Assembly: GCF_022921075.1 (NCBI RefSeq)
Contig: NZ_CP095050.1
Location: forward strand, 310,001 to 374,000
Source: Hymenobacter sp. 5317J-9
GTDB lineage: Bacteria; Bacteroidota; Bacteroidia; Cytophagales; Hymenobacteraceae
Direction: 5' to 3'
Length of the DNA: 64,000 nucleotides
The notes below the pieces were generated by a model. The model saw only the letters and a list, made by a program, of their open reading frames with translations, searched no databases and was not told the origin of the DNA. Below are positions 26,940 through 36,172 of this stretch, piece after piece; within the stretch, counting starts at the first letter, position 1; each line of letters begins with the position of its first letter. The position numbers and the translations under genes were made by a program.

Positions 26940-28283
26940 TTATTCAACCAGGTAATACTGCAAAATGCTTTCGAGCAGGTGCAGCTGCACAATCAGGTTG
27001 AAGAAGTAGAGCAGCATCACCATTTCGCGGCCGTAGCGCCACTGGCGCCACCCCAGGTACGCCAGGGCGTAGGCCGTGGTCAGGCCGAAGTACCACAGCG
27101 TTTGTGCCAGGCTGAAGGCCGGAAAACGCGTGTAGGCACCGAAAATGGGCCACACCAGGCCCAGGCCCGCCGCCACGGCCGCGTAGTACCGCGCCGGCCA
27201 GGCCGGCAATTGGCTCACCTGCCAAAACAAAACCACCAGGAAAGGCGTGGCCAGTATGTAGCGCGCCAGGTTGGCCACGTTGCCCTTCTGAAAGAAAACC
27301 ACGAACAGCAGCGCGCACACCGCATAAGCCAGCGAAAATACCACGGCTGCCGAAGGGTAGGTAAGGCTGAGGCGCTGCGCCCATCGGCGTTTGGCCCGGA
27401 TGACCAGCCCCAGGCACAGGCCCGCGGCCGCAATGCCCACCGCCATGGCCAGGGCTTCCAGCCAGAGCATATTGATGCCCGTGGTGGCGTGCAACGGCCA
27501 CAGCGGCCAGCTCAGCACATGGCTCCAGTGCTTGTGGGCTTTGATGAAGCCGAAGGGCTCGCCGGTTTGGACTTTTTGCATGACGGCCACAATGGCCACG
27601 GAGGCCACGAGCGTGAGCACGCCCCCAATGCCCAGCCGGCGGGCCCGCCGGGTTTCGCCTGCCACGGCCAGCACAAACACCGTGAGCACCAGCGCGGGCG
27701 TAAACAGCGAGCTGGCCGAGCGCGTGAGCCCGGCCCCGAACATGCCCACCAGCGTCCAGTCCAGCCGGTTGCGGTGCAGCCCCGCCAGCATGATGCTGCT
27801 GAACAGGAAAAACAAGGCCTCGGTGTAGGGCAGCCACATGAACATGAGCATGGGCGTGGACAGCGCCAGCAGCTGCCACCGGCGCGATAGCCGCAACTGG
27901 TGCCCCAGCCAGGCAAAGGCGGCGTTGAAGATGCCGGCGTTGAGCAAGGCCATGCCCAGCGGGCCCAGGTGCGTGAGCCGCCAGAAATAGGGAAACAGCG
28001 GAAAGAACGCCGCCGAGCTGGTGCGCACCTCCGAATACGAGTAGCCCTCCCGCGCAATTTGCTGATACCACATGGCATCCCACACGATGAGGTTTTCATC
28101 CGAGGGCAGGATATGGATGATGCCGAAGCAATACAATGTGGAAACCAGCGCGGCCACCAGCAGCAGGTGAAGCAGCACCGGGCCCACGGGGCTGTTCCAG
28201 GCGCTCAAAACGGCGCGCCGGCTTAACCGGCCCAGCTGCGTCAGCACCGACAGAGAAGAAGCAAAAAGCATGGAATTTCTCAT
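26940..28283 (-). CDS. PIG-V-like GT-C mannosyltransferase family protein
   Basis: 447 residues with about ten to twelve transmembrane helices. After the first helix the extracytoplasmic loop has WDAMWYQQIAREGYS and later AFFPLFPYFW, the signature of PIG-V-like GT-C glycosyltransferases, which use polyprenyl-phosphate sugars on the outer face of the inner membrane. Its ATG overlaps the stop of the lipoprotein gene upstream (ATGA at 28283-28280), so the two are translationally coupled. This couples a GT-C enzyme with a lipoprotein of the paralogous set described for this locus. Acceptor unknown. Confidence 0.85.
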   Translation of the reverse strand: MRNSMLFASSLSVLTQLGRLSRRAVLSAWNSPVGPVLLHLLLVAALVSTLYCFGIIHILPSDENLIVWDAMWYQQIAREGYSYSEVRTSSAAFFPLFPYFWRLTHLGPLGMALLNAGIFNAAFAWLGHQLRLSRRWQLLALSTPMLMFMWLPYTEALFFLFSSIMLAGLHRNRLDWTLVGMFGAGLTRSASSLFTPALVLTVFVLAVAGETRRARRLGIGGVLTLVASVAIVAVMQKVQTGEPFGFIKAHKHWSHVLSWPLWPLHATTGINMLWLEALAMAVGIAAAGLCLGLVIRAKRRWAQRLSLTYPSAAVVFSLAYAVCALLFVVFFQKGNVANLARYILATPFLVVLFWQVSQLPAWPARYYAAVAAGLGLVWPIFGAYTRFPAFSLAQTLWYFGLTTAYALAYLGWRQWRYGREMVMLLYFFNLIVQLHLLESILQYYLVE

Positions 28284-28831
28284 GGGTGCGCCACGATGCG
28301 TAAGTCGTCCATATAAGTGGGTTCGCCGTTGAGGTCTTGGTGCCAGAGGTACACCTTCAGGCGGTCTTCAGGGGTGAGGCCGCGGGGCAGGTGCACGCTG
28401 TGCTGCACATGCTCCCACTGGCCGTAGCGCTTCACCACCTGCTGCAGGGGCAGGTTTTCCCACACGTCATCGCCCCGGCCGTCGCGGAGCACCTGCACCA
28501 CAAACACGATTTCGCGGGTGCGGCCGTTGGTCAGGTTCACCCACATGTCCACATCGAAGCGGCGGGGCACAAAGCTGAGCCGCGACAACGGCGTGACGTA
28601 CGTAGCGGCGAACTCCATGCCCGGCTCGGTTTTGATGGCGGCGTTGCCGGAGTGCGCGGTTTCGTGCGTGAAACCGGCCGGCAGGGCGACGCCCCATTCC
28701 TCCAGGTCGTCGAAGGTGGTGGCGAGCAGCACTTCCGGCTTGGGGCCGCAGCCCGCGAGCGCAAGAGCAAGGCCAGCCACCAGCGTTACCCGCAGCGCGG
28801 CCCAGCCGCGGGCTAGTAGACGTTTCAGCAA
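28280..28831 (-). CDS. beta-sandwich lipoprotein, locus paralog 1
   Basis: 183 residues, starting at a TTG (28831); no in-frame ATG precedes the signal. Lipobox LALAGC. The mature part has the family features: FDDLEEWG, then HETAHSGNAAIK, and at the C-terminus LKVYLWHQDL and TYMDDLRIV. The pattern (aromatic after FxxLxxW, AHSG, YLW, DDL) recalls carbohydrate-binding modules of the CBM4/9 or CBM-like jelly-roll type. It is coupled by an ATGA overlap to the PIG-V-like gene. Four similar lipoproteins are in the window (36173, 36783, 40908, 41508). Ligand unknown. Confidence 0.8.
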   Translation of the reverse strand: MLKRLLARGWAALRVTLVAGLALALAGCGPKPEVLLATTFDDLEEWGVALPAGFTHETAHSGNAAIKTEPGMEFAATYVTPLSRLSFVPRRFDVDMWVNLTNGRTREIVFVVQVLRDGRGDDVWENLPLQQVVKRYGQWEHVQHSVHLPRGLTPEDRLKVYLWHQDLNGEPTYMDDLRIVAHP

Positions 28832-28869
28832 AGCAGCAACAGTATAGGGATGATGAAATAAAAAGAGCT

Positions 28870-28877
28870 CAAAAGTA
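28870..28877 (-). promoter_or_regulatory. -7 box TACTTTTG upstream of lipoprotein paralog 1
   Basis: Matches the Bacteroidota -7 consensus TAnnTTTG exactly, about 40 bases before the TTG start at 28831. No convincing -33 element can be seen. Confidence 0.45.
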
Positions 28878-28893
28878 CGGCGCCCCGTGCCAC

Positions 28894-29916
28894 TCAGGGC
28901 CGGAGGGCGGCGGCAAACTGCTGCACGCCGAGCCCCAGCCAGTCCAGCGCGTTCTGGCCCAGCATGCGGGCCTTGATATCATCCGAAAAAGACATCGACT
29001 TGATGAGCTGGCCCGGTTCCAGCTCGCCCAGCGGGAAGGGGTAATCGGTGCCGAGGGTAATTTTGTCGGCGCCCAGCGTTTTCACCAGGTAGTCGAGCAT
29101 CAGCGGGTCGTGCACCAAGGAGTCGACCCAGAACTTGCCCAGGTAGTTGCGCGGGTTGTGGGGGTTGTCGATGGCGCAGAGGTCGGGCCGTACCTGCCAG
29201 CCGTGCTCGATGCGCCCGATGGTGCTGGCAAACGAGCCCCCGCCGTGGGCCACGGCCACGCGCAGCCGCGGCAGCCGCTCCAGCACCCCGCCGAAGATGA
29301 GCGAGCAGAGCGCCAGCGTGCTTTCGGCGGGCATGCCCACCAGCCAGGGCAGCCAGTACTTGGGCATTTTGGCTTGGGCCATCATGTCCCAGGGGTGCAC
29401 AAATACGCAGGCGCCCAGCTCCTCGGCCGCCGCGAATATTTCGAAAAGCTCCGGCGCGTCGAGGTTCCAGTCGTTCACGTGGGAGCCGATTTGCACGCCG
29501 GCCAGCCCGATTTTCATGCAGCGCTCCAGCTCCCGGATGGCCAGTTTGGGCGCCTGCATCGGGATGGTGCCCAGGCCCACGAAGCGGGTGGGGTAGCGGT
29601 GCACCACGTCGGCAATGTGGTCGTTGAGCAGCTGGCTCAAATCCAGGCAGTCGAGAGGCTGGGCCCAGTAGCTGAACATGACGGGCACCGTGCTCAGCAC
29701 CTGCACCTGCACGCCAAACTGGTCGTACTCGCGCAGGCGCACGGCGGGGTCCCAGCAGTTGTCCTGCACCTCGCGGAAGAACTTGTCGTCCTGCATCATG
29801 CGGGCGCAGCAGGGCTTGTGATGGTCCAGCCGGATGAAGCCCCCGTAGCCGTACCGCTCCTTGAGGTCGGGCCAGCGCTCGGGCAGAATGTGGGTGTGGA
29901 TGTCGATGGAAAGCAC
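28894..29916 (-). CDS. aminocarboxymuconate-semialdehyde decarboxylase-like amidohydrolase (ACMSD)
   Basis: 340-residue metal-dependent decarboxylase expected to convert 2-amino-3-carboxymuconate semialdehyde to 2-aminomuconate semialdehyde. The N-terminal H-X-H is in [11 protein letters not shown], a third His in [10 protein letters not shown], another in VAHGGGSF and the catalytic Asp in LGTDYPFP. I chose the GTG at 29916 because the H-X-H must be at the N-terminus and family members are about 335 long; it starts eight bases after the dioxygenase stop. Assigned with its neighbour to the kynurenine route. Confidence 0.93.
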   Translation of the reverse strand: MLSIDIHTHILPERWPDLKERYGYGGFIRLDHHKPCCARMMQDDKFFREVQDNCWDPAVRLREYDQFGVQVQVLSTVPVMFSYWAQPLDCLDLSQLLNDHIADVVHRYPTRFVGLGTIPMQAPKLAIRELERCMKIGLAGVQIGSHVNDWNLDAPELFEIFAAAEELGACVFVHPWDMMAQAKMPKYWLPWLVGMPAESTLALCSLIFGGVLERLPRLRVAVAHGGGSFASTIGRIEHGWQVRPDLCAIDNPHNPRNYLGKFWVDSLVHDPLMLDYLVKTLGADKITLGTDYPFPLGELEPGQLIKSMSFSDDIKARMLGQNALDWLGLGVQQFAAALRP

Positions 29917-29924
29917 GGCCGGGA

Positions 29925-30455
29925 CTAGGCGGAAGTCACCGGCGCGGGTGCCTCCATGTAAGTGCCGCAGTTGGTGCAGGTGCGCTTGGCGTCGTCCTGC
30001 CAGAAGGCGTTCATGATGGGCGGCAGCTGGGCCACGATGTCGGTAATCTCGGCAAACTCCTCGTAGAGCTTGTGGCCGCAGTTTTCGCAGTACCACTGGA
30101 AGCCGTCGAGCTCGCCGCCTTCGCGGTAGCGCTCCAGCACCAGGCCCACGGTACCGGCCGGGCGGCGGGGCGAGTGCGGTACGTTGGGCGGCAGCAGGAA
30201 CATCTCGCCCGGGCCGATGGTGATGTCGACGGGCTGGCCGTCCTCGATGATTTTGACGGTCATCGTGCCTTCAATCTGCCAAAACAGCTCCTCGCCCGCG
30301 TCCACGTGGTAGTCTTTGCGGGCGTTGGGGCCGCCCACCACCATCACAATGAAGTCCTTGTTGTCTTTGAACACCTGCTGGTTGCCCACCGGGGGCTTCA
30401 GCAAATGGCGGTGCTCGTCTATCCACTTTTGAAAGTTGAAGGGGCGGGTTATCAT
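29925..30455 (-). CDS. nbaC: 3-hydroxyanthranilate 3,4-dioxygenase
   Basis: 176-residue extradiol cupin dioxygenase opening the ring of 3-hydroxyanthranilate. Fe(II) ligands are in the segment [17 protein letters not shown] and NVPHSPRRP, and the substrate Arg in [10 protein letters not shown]. The C-terminal bacterial extension has two C-X2-C pairs (WYCENCGH and CTNCG) that hold a second, rubredoxin-like iron. Co-directional with the decarboxylase gene eight bases downstream. Its product is the substrate of that enzyme. Confidence 0.96.
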   Translation of the reverse strand: MITRPFNFQKWIDEHRHLLKPPVGNQQVFKDNKDFIVMVVGGPNARKDYHVDAGEELFWQIEGTMTVKIIEDGQPVDITIGPGEMFLLPPNVPHSPRRPAGTVGLVLERYREGGELDGFQWYCENCGHKLYEEFAEITDIVAQLPPIMNAFWQDDAKRTCTNCGTYMEAPAPVTSA

Positions 30456-30550
30456 GGCGAGGAGGTGGGTGGTTGGAAGTGCTAAGCTACGGCCGCGACG
30501 GCGTTTGCTCCTTCGTTTTCGGGGCCTCGCGCCGGGCTACCGGCAGGCGC

Positions 30551-30558
30551 TACTTTTG
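30551..30558 (+). promoter_or_regulatory. -7 box TACTTTTG upstream of the GT-C gene at 30620
   Basis: Exact TAnnTTTG match 61 bases before the ATG at 30620, in the divergent spacer (30456-30619) shared with the dioxygenase gene. Confidence 0.45.
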
Positions 30559-30619
30559 CTGCCGGGGCCAGCCGGCCCGCCCATTCACCGGCGCCGAAAA
30601 GGGGGCCGCCCCGACACCT

Positions 30620-32419
30620 ATGAATTACTGGCTGCGACTGAGCTTGCTGACGGCCTTCTACGGCGCCCTGTTTGCCGCGCTTACCTGGCCGCTGGCGGCG
30701 CACTTCACCTCGTCGTTTCTGGTGGTGCCGGGGCACGACACCTACATGTACCCCTGGAACACCTGGCACTTCCGCACGGCGGTGCAAACCGGGCAGCCGG
30801 TTTTTCATACCGACTGGCTGTTCTACCCGCTGGGCTCCTGGCTGATACTGCACACCTACACGCCCATCATCGGCCTGATTAGCGTGCTGGTGGGCAATGA
30901 CATTCTGGCCCTCAACATCGGCCTGCTGCTGAGCTATTCGCTGTCGGCCGCCGGGGCCTACCTGTTGGCCCGGCGCTGGGTGCAAAGCCCGCTGCTGTGC
31001 CTGCTGGCGGGCTTCATCTTCGCCTATTCGCCCTACAAGCTGCAGCGCCTGCCCGAGCACTACAACCTGGTGCTCACGGCCACGGTGCCGTTCTACGTGT
31101 TGGCGTTTCTGGATGCGTTTCGGTTCCGGGAAAGGAAGTTTCTGCCCGCAGTGCGGAGCTGGAAGGCCGCGGCCGGCTGCGTAGCGCTGGGCCTGGTCAC
31201 GCTGCTCAGCGACTACTACGTGCTGTTTGGGCTGCTGTATTTTTCGCTGGCTTACGCGGCGTGGTACTGGTTTGGAATGGGCCAGATTCGGTGGCGCGAG
31301 TGGCGCACCTGGGCCTGGCTGGGCGGCATTCTGGTGCTGAGCCACGTCCTCATCCGGCTGCTGCGCCGCTGGGGCGTGGAAGACAACGGCGGCTTCTGGT
31401 GGGGCGGCGACCTGGTCGACTTTATCATGCCGCCGCCCACCAGCCGCTTCGTGTATTGGGGCTGGGCCGCGCGGCTCTACCACAACCCCAAGGTGTTCAC
31501 CATGCCGGGCTCGCTCGAAAACACCTTGTTCCTGGGCTACGCGCTGCCGCTGCTGGCGCTGGGTTTGTGGACCTTGCGCAAGGCCCACCGTCGGCCTGTT
31601 TCAGCCGTGGCGCAGGAAGAGCAGGGCCGGCCGCTGGCTTGGGTGCTGCTGTTCTTCGTGATGCTGACCCTGCCCGCCATGCGCATTTACGGCCACGACC
31701 GCCTGCACCTGCCCACGGCGCTGCTGCACTTCGTGCCGTTTTTCAACAACATCCGCTGCCCCACCCGCTGGATTATGATGGTGGGCCTGCTGCTGCCCAT
31801 CCTCACCTTCAGCGCGCTGGAAGCGGCCTGGAAACCGCGCCTGCACGCCACGTCGCGCACGGCGCTGAGTCTGCTGCTGGTGGGGCTGGTGCTGTTTGAA
31901 TACTGGCCCCGGCCCTACGAGCGCACCTCGCGCGCCGCCGTGCCGCGCGTGTTCCATGAAGTGGCCAAGCTGCCGGGCAAAACGCTGATTCCGGTTCCCC
32001 TGGGCATTGCCAGCGGCTACCGCGAGGTGGGCCAGTTCCGGCGCGAGCACCTGTTCTACCAAACCGTACACGAGAAAAAAGTGCCCATCGGCTTCATGGC
32101 GCGGGTGCCGGCGGAGGTGTTTGCCGGCCTGGAGCACGACCCCGTGCTCGGCGCCGTGCTTTTCCGCCAAACCAAACCTGATACTATCGCGCCGGCTCCG
32201 CCCACGACCCCGCAGGTGCAGGCTTTCCTGCGCCAGTACGACCCCGCCGCCTTCGTCATCAACCCGGAGTTTCGCGAGCAGCCGGCCCACCTGTTTCTGC
32301 GCCAGCTGCTGCGGCCCTATGGCTACCGCGAGCAGCTCGTGGACGGCTACGTGCTGCTCACGCCGCCAAATAAGACCGTCATGCCGAGCGCAGCCGAGGC
32401 ATCTCGCGTGCAGGAGTAA
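30620..32419 (+). CDS. polytopic GT-C-like membrane protein
   Basis: 599 residues with about eleven transmembrane helices and a soluble C-terminal domain. The first external loop has VVPGHDTYMYPWNTWHF with an early acid, then WLFYPLGSWL, as in GT-C/YfhO-type membrane glycosyltransferases. The soluble part (about 480-590) contains no lipoprotein-like sandwich. I chose the ATG at 30620 (MNYWLRLSLLTAF). The last ~15 codons (VMPSAAEASRVQE) run into the left arm of a palindromic repeat, so the true C-terminus may have been changed by that insertion. One of five polytopic genes of the locus. Confidence 0.75.
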   Translation: MNYWLRLSLLTAFYGALFAALTWPLAAHFTSSFLVVPGHDTYMYPWNTWHFRTAVQTGQPVFHTDWLFYPLGSWLILHTYTPIIGLISVLVGNDILALNIGLLLSYSLSAAGAYLLARRWVQSPLLCLLAGFIFAYSPYKLQRLPEHYNLVLTATVPFYVLAFLDAFRFRERKFLPAVRSWKAAAGCVALGLVTLLSDYYVLFGLLYFSLAYAAWYWFGMGQIRWREWRTWAWLGGILVLSHVLIRLLRRWGVEDNGGFWWGGDLVDFIMPPPTSRFVYWGWAARLYHNPKVFTMPGSLENTLFLGYALPLLALGLWTLRKAHRRPVSAVAQEEQGRPLAWVLLFFVMLTLPAMRIYGHDRLHLPTALLHFVPFFNNIRCPTRWIMMVGLLLPILTFSALEAAWKPRLHATSRTALSLLLVGLVLFEYWPRPYERTSRAAVPRVFHEVAKLPGKTLIPVPLGIASGYREVGQFRREHLFYQTVHEKKVPIGFMARVPAEVFAGLEHDPVLGAVLFRQTKPDTIAPAPPTTPQVQAFLRQYDPAAFVINPEFREQPAHLFLRQLLRPYGYREQLVDGYVLLTPPNKTVMPSAAEASRVQE

Positions 32420-32467
32420 CCTAATCGTTCGACGAAGCGAGCGAGACGCCTCGGCTGCGCTCGGCAT
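32381..32467. repeat. REP-like palindrome overlapping a gene end
   Basis: Arms 32381-32407 (ATGCCGAGCGCAGCCGAGGC...) and 32441-32467 are reverse complements over 27 bases with one mismatch and a 33-base spacer. The left arm lies within the 3' end of the preceding coding region. The word CATGCCGAGCGCAGCCGA resembles dispersed repeats I recall in Hymenobacter genomes; that recollection is unverified. Confidence 0.8.
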
Positions 32468-32516
32468 CACCACCTCCGCTTCTATAAATCTCCTATCCAT
32501 TCTTCTAGAGCCCTAC

Positions 32517-33308
32517 ATGAACCTCTCTCTCGAAAACCGCCGCGCCCTGGTGGGCGGCAGCACCCAAGGCATCGGCCGCGCCGTGGCTGAGGCGTTGGCC
32601 GAAAACGGCTGCGCCATCACGCTGCTGGCCCGCAACGAAGACCGGCTGCGCGAAGTAGCCGCCGAACTGCCCACGCCTGCCGGCCAAACGCACGACTACC
32701 TCGTGGCCGATTTCGACGACCCCAGCCACGTGGCCGAAGTGGTGCAGGCGTACCTCGCGCAGCACCCCGATGGCTTCCACATTCTGGTGAATAACACCGG
32801 CGGCCCGGCCGGCGGCCCGCTGCTCGACGCGCCGGTGGAGGCCTTGCGGGTGGCGTTCAACCAGCACGTTATCTGCAACCACTTGCTGGCGCAGGCGCTG
32901 GTGCCGGGCATGAAGGCGGCCGGTTTCGGGCGCATCATCAACGTCATCAGCACGTCGGTGAAGATTCCGCTGGCGGGGCTGGGCGTGAGCAACACCATTC
33001 GCGGGGCGGTGGCCAGCTGGGCCAAAACCCTGGCCAACGAGCTGGGCCCGCTCGGCATCACCGTCAACAACGTGCTGCCCGGCGCCACGCTCACCCAACG
33101 CCACCACTCGCTTATCGAGAAAAAAGTGGCCCAAACCGGCCAGTCGGCCGATGCCATTGAGGGCGACATGCTGAAAACCATTCCGGCCCGCCGCTTTGGC
33201 CAGGCCGAGGAAGTGGCCGCGGCCGTGGCGTTTCTGGCCTCGCCCGCGGCGGCTTATATCAACGGCACCAGCGTGCCGGTGGACGGTGGCCGCACGGGCT
33301 CGCTGTAA
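32517..33308 (+). CDS. SDR family protein with degenerate catalytic motif
   Basis: 263-residue short-chain dehydrogenase fold. The cofactor loop is GGSTQGIGRAVAEALA, with NNTGGPAGG in place of the usual NNAG. The position of the catalytic Tyr-X3-Lys reads SNTIR (GLGVSNTIRGAVASWAK), so both Tyr and Lys are absent. That fits the BKR-like SDR subgroup lacking the canonical tetrad. The C-terminus ends GGRTGSL. It may have lost reductase activity or act in another way. It lies between the kynurenine genes and the glycosyltransferases; association with 3-hydroxyanthranilate breakdown is a guess. Confidence 0.85.
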   Translation: MNLSLENRRALVGGSTQGIGRAVAEALAENGCAITLLARNEDRLREVAAELPTPAGQTHDYLVADFDDPSHVAEVVQAYLAQHPDGFHILVNNTGGPAGGPLLDAPVEALRVAFNQHVICNHLLAQALVPGMKAAGFGRIINVISTSVKIPLAGLGVSNTIRGAVASWAKTLANELGPLGITVNNVLPGATLTQRHHSLIEKKVAQTGQSADAIEGDMLKTIPARRFGQAEEVAAAVAFLASPAAAYINGTSVPVDGGRTGSL

Positions 33309-33321
33309 GGCAAATGCAGAG

Positions 33322-33436
33322 GAGAAATGAGACCACGAGAGGTGAGAAATGAGACCGGAAGAAGAAAAAGCCAAGCGTGAGCAATTGTTGCACCACCCCA
33401 TTTCCCCCGCTTCTCACTTCTCGGGTCTCATCTCTC
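33322..33436. repeat. inverted repeat of GAGA-rich 7-bp units
   Basis: Left arm 33322-33348 and right arm 33411-33436 pair with two mismatches and one indel over about 26 bases, spacer 62. The complement of the right arm is GTGAGAG ATGAGAC CC then GAGAAGTGAGAA, again a 7-bp pattern. Confidence 0.6.
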
Positions 33437-33466
33437 ACGGTTTCACTTCCCATTAAGCGCAGCGTT

Positions 33467-33474
33467 TACCTTTG
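33467..33474 (+). promoter_or_regulatory. -7 box TACCTTTG upstream of GT2 gene
   Basis: Exact TAnnTTTG match 32 bases before the GTG at 33506. A T-rich TTTC lies 23 bases further upstream but is a weak -33 element. Confidence 0.45.
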
Positions 33475-33505
33475 CCATTCCTTTGCCCGGCCCAGTTTTC
33501 TTCTT

Positions 33506-34231
33506 GTGGTAAAATTCGACACGCTTTCCATCGTCATCCCGGTTTACAACGAGGCGCGCACCATTCACCAGATTCTGGATTTGCTGCGCGAGCTGAAGCT
33601 GGTGAATAACATCGGCAAGGAAATCATCCTCGTCAACGACTGCTCGACCGACGCTTCGGCCGACACCATTCGGGCCTACGCCGCGCGCTACCCCGAAATG
33701 GGCCTGCGCCTGCTTGAGCACCCCGTGAACAAGGGCAAGGGCGCCGCGCTGCACACCGGCATCCGCGAGGCCACCGGCGACTACGTCATCATCCAGGATG
33801 CCGACCTCGAATACGACCCCGAGGAGTACAACCTGCTCATCAAGCCGGTGCTGAAGGGCTTTGCCGACGTGGTTTTCGGTTCGCGCTTCATGGGCGGCAA
33901 CCCGCACCGGGTGCTGTTCTTCTGGCACAGCATCGGCAACTATTGGCTCACGCTGCTCTCCAACATGTGCACCGACCTCAACCTGACGGACATGGAGACG
34001 TGCTATAAGATGTTCCGGCGCGACATCGTGCAGAGCCTCAAGCTCGAAGAAAACCGCTTCGGCTTCGAGCCCGAAGTCACCGCCAAAGTGGCCCGCGTGC
34101 AAGACGCCCGCATCTACGAAGTGGGCATCAGCTACTACGGCCGCACCTACGCCGAGGGCAAGAAAATCGGCTGGCGCGACGGATTTCGGGCCATCTACTG
34201 CATTCTGAAGTACGGCTTGCTGGGCATGTAG
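33506..34231 (+). CDS. GT2 family glycosyltransferase (DPM1-like)
   Basis: 241 residues from a GTG at 33506, the only start that keeps the N-terminal strand [15 protein letters not shown] intact and close to the promoter box. GT-A fold: nucleotide site [17 protein letters not shown], and the DXD-like metal motif [11 protein letters not shown]. There are no transmembrane helices, unlike the two other GT2 genes of this locus. Family members move a sugar from a nucleotide to polyprenyl phosphate (DPM1-like) or to glycans. It probably supplies the GT-C proteins around it. Sugar unknown. Confidence 0.9.
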   Translation: MVKFDTLSIVIPVYNEARTIHQILDLLRELKLVNNIGKEIILVNDCSTDASADTIRAYAARYPEMGLRLLEHPVNKGKGAALHTGIREATGDYVIIQDADLEYDPEEYNLLIKPVLKGFADVVFGSRFMGGNPHRVLFFWHSIGNYWLTLLSNMCTDLNLTDMETCYKMFRRDIVQSLKLEENRFGFEPEVTAKVARVQDARIYEVGISYYGRTYAEGKKIGWRDGFRAIYCILKYGLLGM

Positions 34232-34241
34232 CCGCAGCGCC

Positions 34242-36095
34242 TCACCAGCTGCTCTTTGGCTTCATCAACTCGGCCTGCACGTCGTCGATGTAGCAGCTCG
34301 AGCCGCTGTCGCTCAGCACGTACACTTTGATGATGTCGTCGGGCAGGGCGTCGGCGGGTAGGGGAGCGTCGAAGTACACCAGGTTCCAGGCGCGGTTCAC
34401 GCTGAGGTTGTTTTGCAGGCGCACGGCGTCCCAGGCAATGTTCTTTCCGTTGCGCTCCACAGTCATCACCAGCTTGTTGCCCCAGGCGCCGTAGTCGGAA
34501 AACACGCGGCAGGAAGCGCGGATGTACTGGCCCGGCTGCAGGCCCTTGTCCATGAGCTTGAGGGTGAGGGCGGGGCCGTAGGCGTGGGCCGGGTCGGCGT
34601 GGAAAGACTGGCGGCTGAAGTAGCCCTGGTCGGCCGAAATGCCGCTGGTGGCATCCACGGGCTGGTTGTCAAAGTCGAGCTTGCCCAGCACCTGCGGCGT
34701 GTAGTGCCGCTCCGATTCGGGCAAATGGCTCTTCACGTCCAGCAGCGCAAAATCCGACTGCGTGGGCATGGTTTTGTTGAACACCGCGAAGTAGTAGCGC
34801 CGGTTCATCTCTTCGGGGTGAATGATGGAGCGCATGTACTGCCAGTGTTGAAACAGGTTCAAATCGACCAGCAGCACGGCCGCCACCACGGCCGCCACGC
34901 GCAGGGCCGGCCGGCGTTCCGGCATCAATAACCAGGCTATTACGGCGGCGTAGGGCAGGGCCAGCACCGCGTAGCTCTGCACCAGCGCGCGCTGCCCGAT
35001 GCTGCCGCCGTACCACCAGATGTCCCAGGCCGACACCACCCACAGGTTCAGCACCGTGAAGGCCAGTACTGGCACGGTCACCGCCCGATGCGTGCGCCAG
35101 AGCGCCGCAATGCCGGCCAGCGGCAGCAACAGCAGCGGCGAGTAAATCAGCCAGCCCTTGCGGAAGCTGAACAGCACTTCCCACAGGTGGGGCTTGAAAA
35201 AGCTGAAATGCTGGTCGCCGTAGCTATAAAACAGGAAATGGCCGGTGGCCCAGTGCCAGTACAGCGCCTGCGGCAGCACGCCCAGCACGCCGCCCAACAC
35301 CAGTAGGAGCACATCCATCCACCGCTCTTTCAGCAGGGCCAGCTTGGCGCGCAGCGCCGCCCACGAGCCCGCGTTCCATAGCAACGGAATGACGGCCGCC
35401 ACGGCCTCCGAAGGCCGAATGAGCACCAGCATGCCCAGCGTGAGGCCGATGAAAAACGCCCCAAGCCGCGTGGGCCGCTCGTGCCAGCGAATGGTGAGCC
35501 ACAGCAGCAGCGCGTAGCCCGTGAACAAGTAGTTGTGCGCCATAGCCGCGTCGAACACGGCGTACTGGAAATAATTAGAGCCCAGCACCAGCAGCACCAG
35601 CACCAGGGTGGTCACCACGTCGGAGAAGTAGCGCAGCAGCACGCGGCGCAGCAGCCCCAGGCCCAGCAGCGCAAACAGCAGGCCGCCAAAGGCAATGGCA
35701 ATCTGATAGGGCGCCGAAAAGCCGTCCTGCGGATAATTGAGCCAGCCCGCTGCCCAATGGCCCAGGAAGAAAAACGGCGTCCAGAGTACGGCCAGGCCGC
35801 AGGTGTACTTGGTCACGAGCATGCCCTCCGGGCCCCCCGGCACCTGAAACGCCTGATAGAACGAGCTGCTGGGCTGGTACTCGCGCATAATGTCCTGCGC
35901 AAAGGCCATGTGCCCCAGGTCGTGGTAGATGAAATGCGCCGGCAGGTAGATGTAGTAGCCCATGGCATCCCAGGTCAGGATGGCCTGCACGTTGTGCGTG
36001 TCCCAGTACGGCGCCCAGAGCCGGGCCTGCACCATCAGCACAAACAGCAGCAGAATGGCCAGCAGCGAATACGGATGGGCAATGCGGGATTTCAT
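34242..36095 (-). CDS. polytopic GT-C-like protein with C-terminal lipoprotein-type domain
   Basis: 617 residues: about eleven transmembrane helices up to about residue 430, then a soluble domain. The first loop has TWDAMGYYIYLPAHF and an acid early on, as in GT-C enzymes. The soluble C-terminal domain (about 460-610: LGKLDFDNQPVDAT, then KVYVLSD and CYIDDVQAELM) has the same start and end pattern as the five lipoproteins of the locus, suggesting a fused copy. Upstream on the same strand lie two of these lipoproteins (36783, 36173). A -7 box is at 36130-36123. Confidence 0.78.
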   Translation of the reverse strand: MKSRIAHPYSLLAILLLFVLMVQARLWAPYWDTHNVQAILTWDAMGYYIYLPAHFIYHDLGHMAFAQDIMREYQPSSSFYQAFQVPGGPEGMLVTKYTCGLAVLWTPFFFLGHWAAGWLNYPQDGFSAPYQIAIAFGGLLFALLGLGLLRRVLLRYFSDVVTTLVLVLLVLGSNYFQYAVFDAAMAHNYLFTGYALLLWLTIRWHERPTRLGAFFIGLTLGMLVLIRPSEAVAAVIPLLWNAGSWAALRAKLALLKERWMDVLLLVLGGVLGVLPQALYWHWATGHFLFYSYGDQHFSFFKPHLWEVLFSFRKGWLIYSPLLLLPLAGIAALWRTHRAVTVPVLAFTVLNLWVVSAWDIWWYGGSIGQRALVQSYAVLALPYAAVIAWLLMPERRPALRVAAVVAAVLLVDLNLFQHWQYMRSIIHPEEMNRRYYFAVFNKTMPTQSDFALLDVKSHLPESERHYTPQVLGKLDFDNQPVDATSGISADQGYFSRQSFHADPAHAYGPALTLKLMDKGLQPGQYIRASCRVFSDYGAWGNKLVMTVERNGKNIAWDAVRLQNNLSVNRAWNLVYFDAPLPADALPDDIIKVYVLSDSGSSCYIDDVQAELMKPKSSW

Positions 36096-36122
36096 AAAAG
36101 GTGGGGCGCACGGGTTGGGCGG

Positions 36123-36130
36123 CAAAACTA
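36123..36130 (-). promoter_or_regulatory. -7 box TAGTTTTG upstream of GT-C gene at 36095
   Basis: Exact TAnnTTTG match 27 bases before the ATG. Suggests that the gene has its own promoter in addition to the lipoprotein genes upstream. Confidence 0.45.
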
Positions 36131-36172
36131 CGGTGCCGTTTCATTCAGCCGCCCGCACTTGGAAGCCGAGGC

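Noticed and set aside
25803..27890. 695-codon plus-strand frame across kynureninase and the PIG-V-like gene
   Set aside because: Antisense to two recognisable genes; His/Gln/Arg-rich and without motifs.
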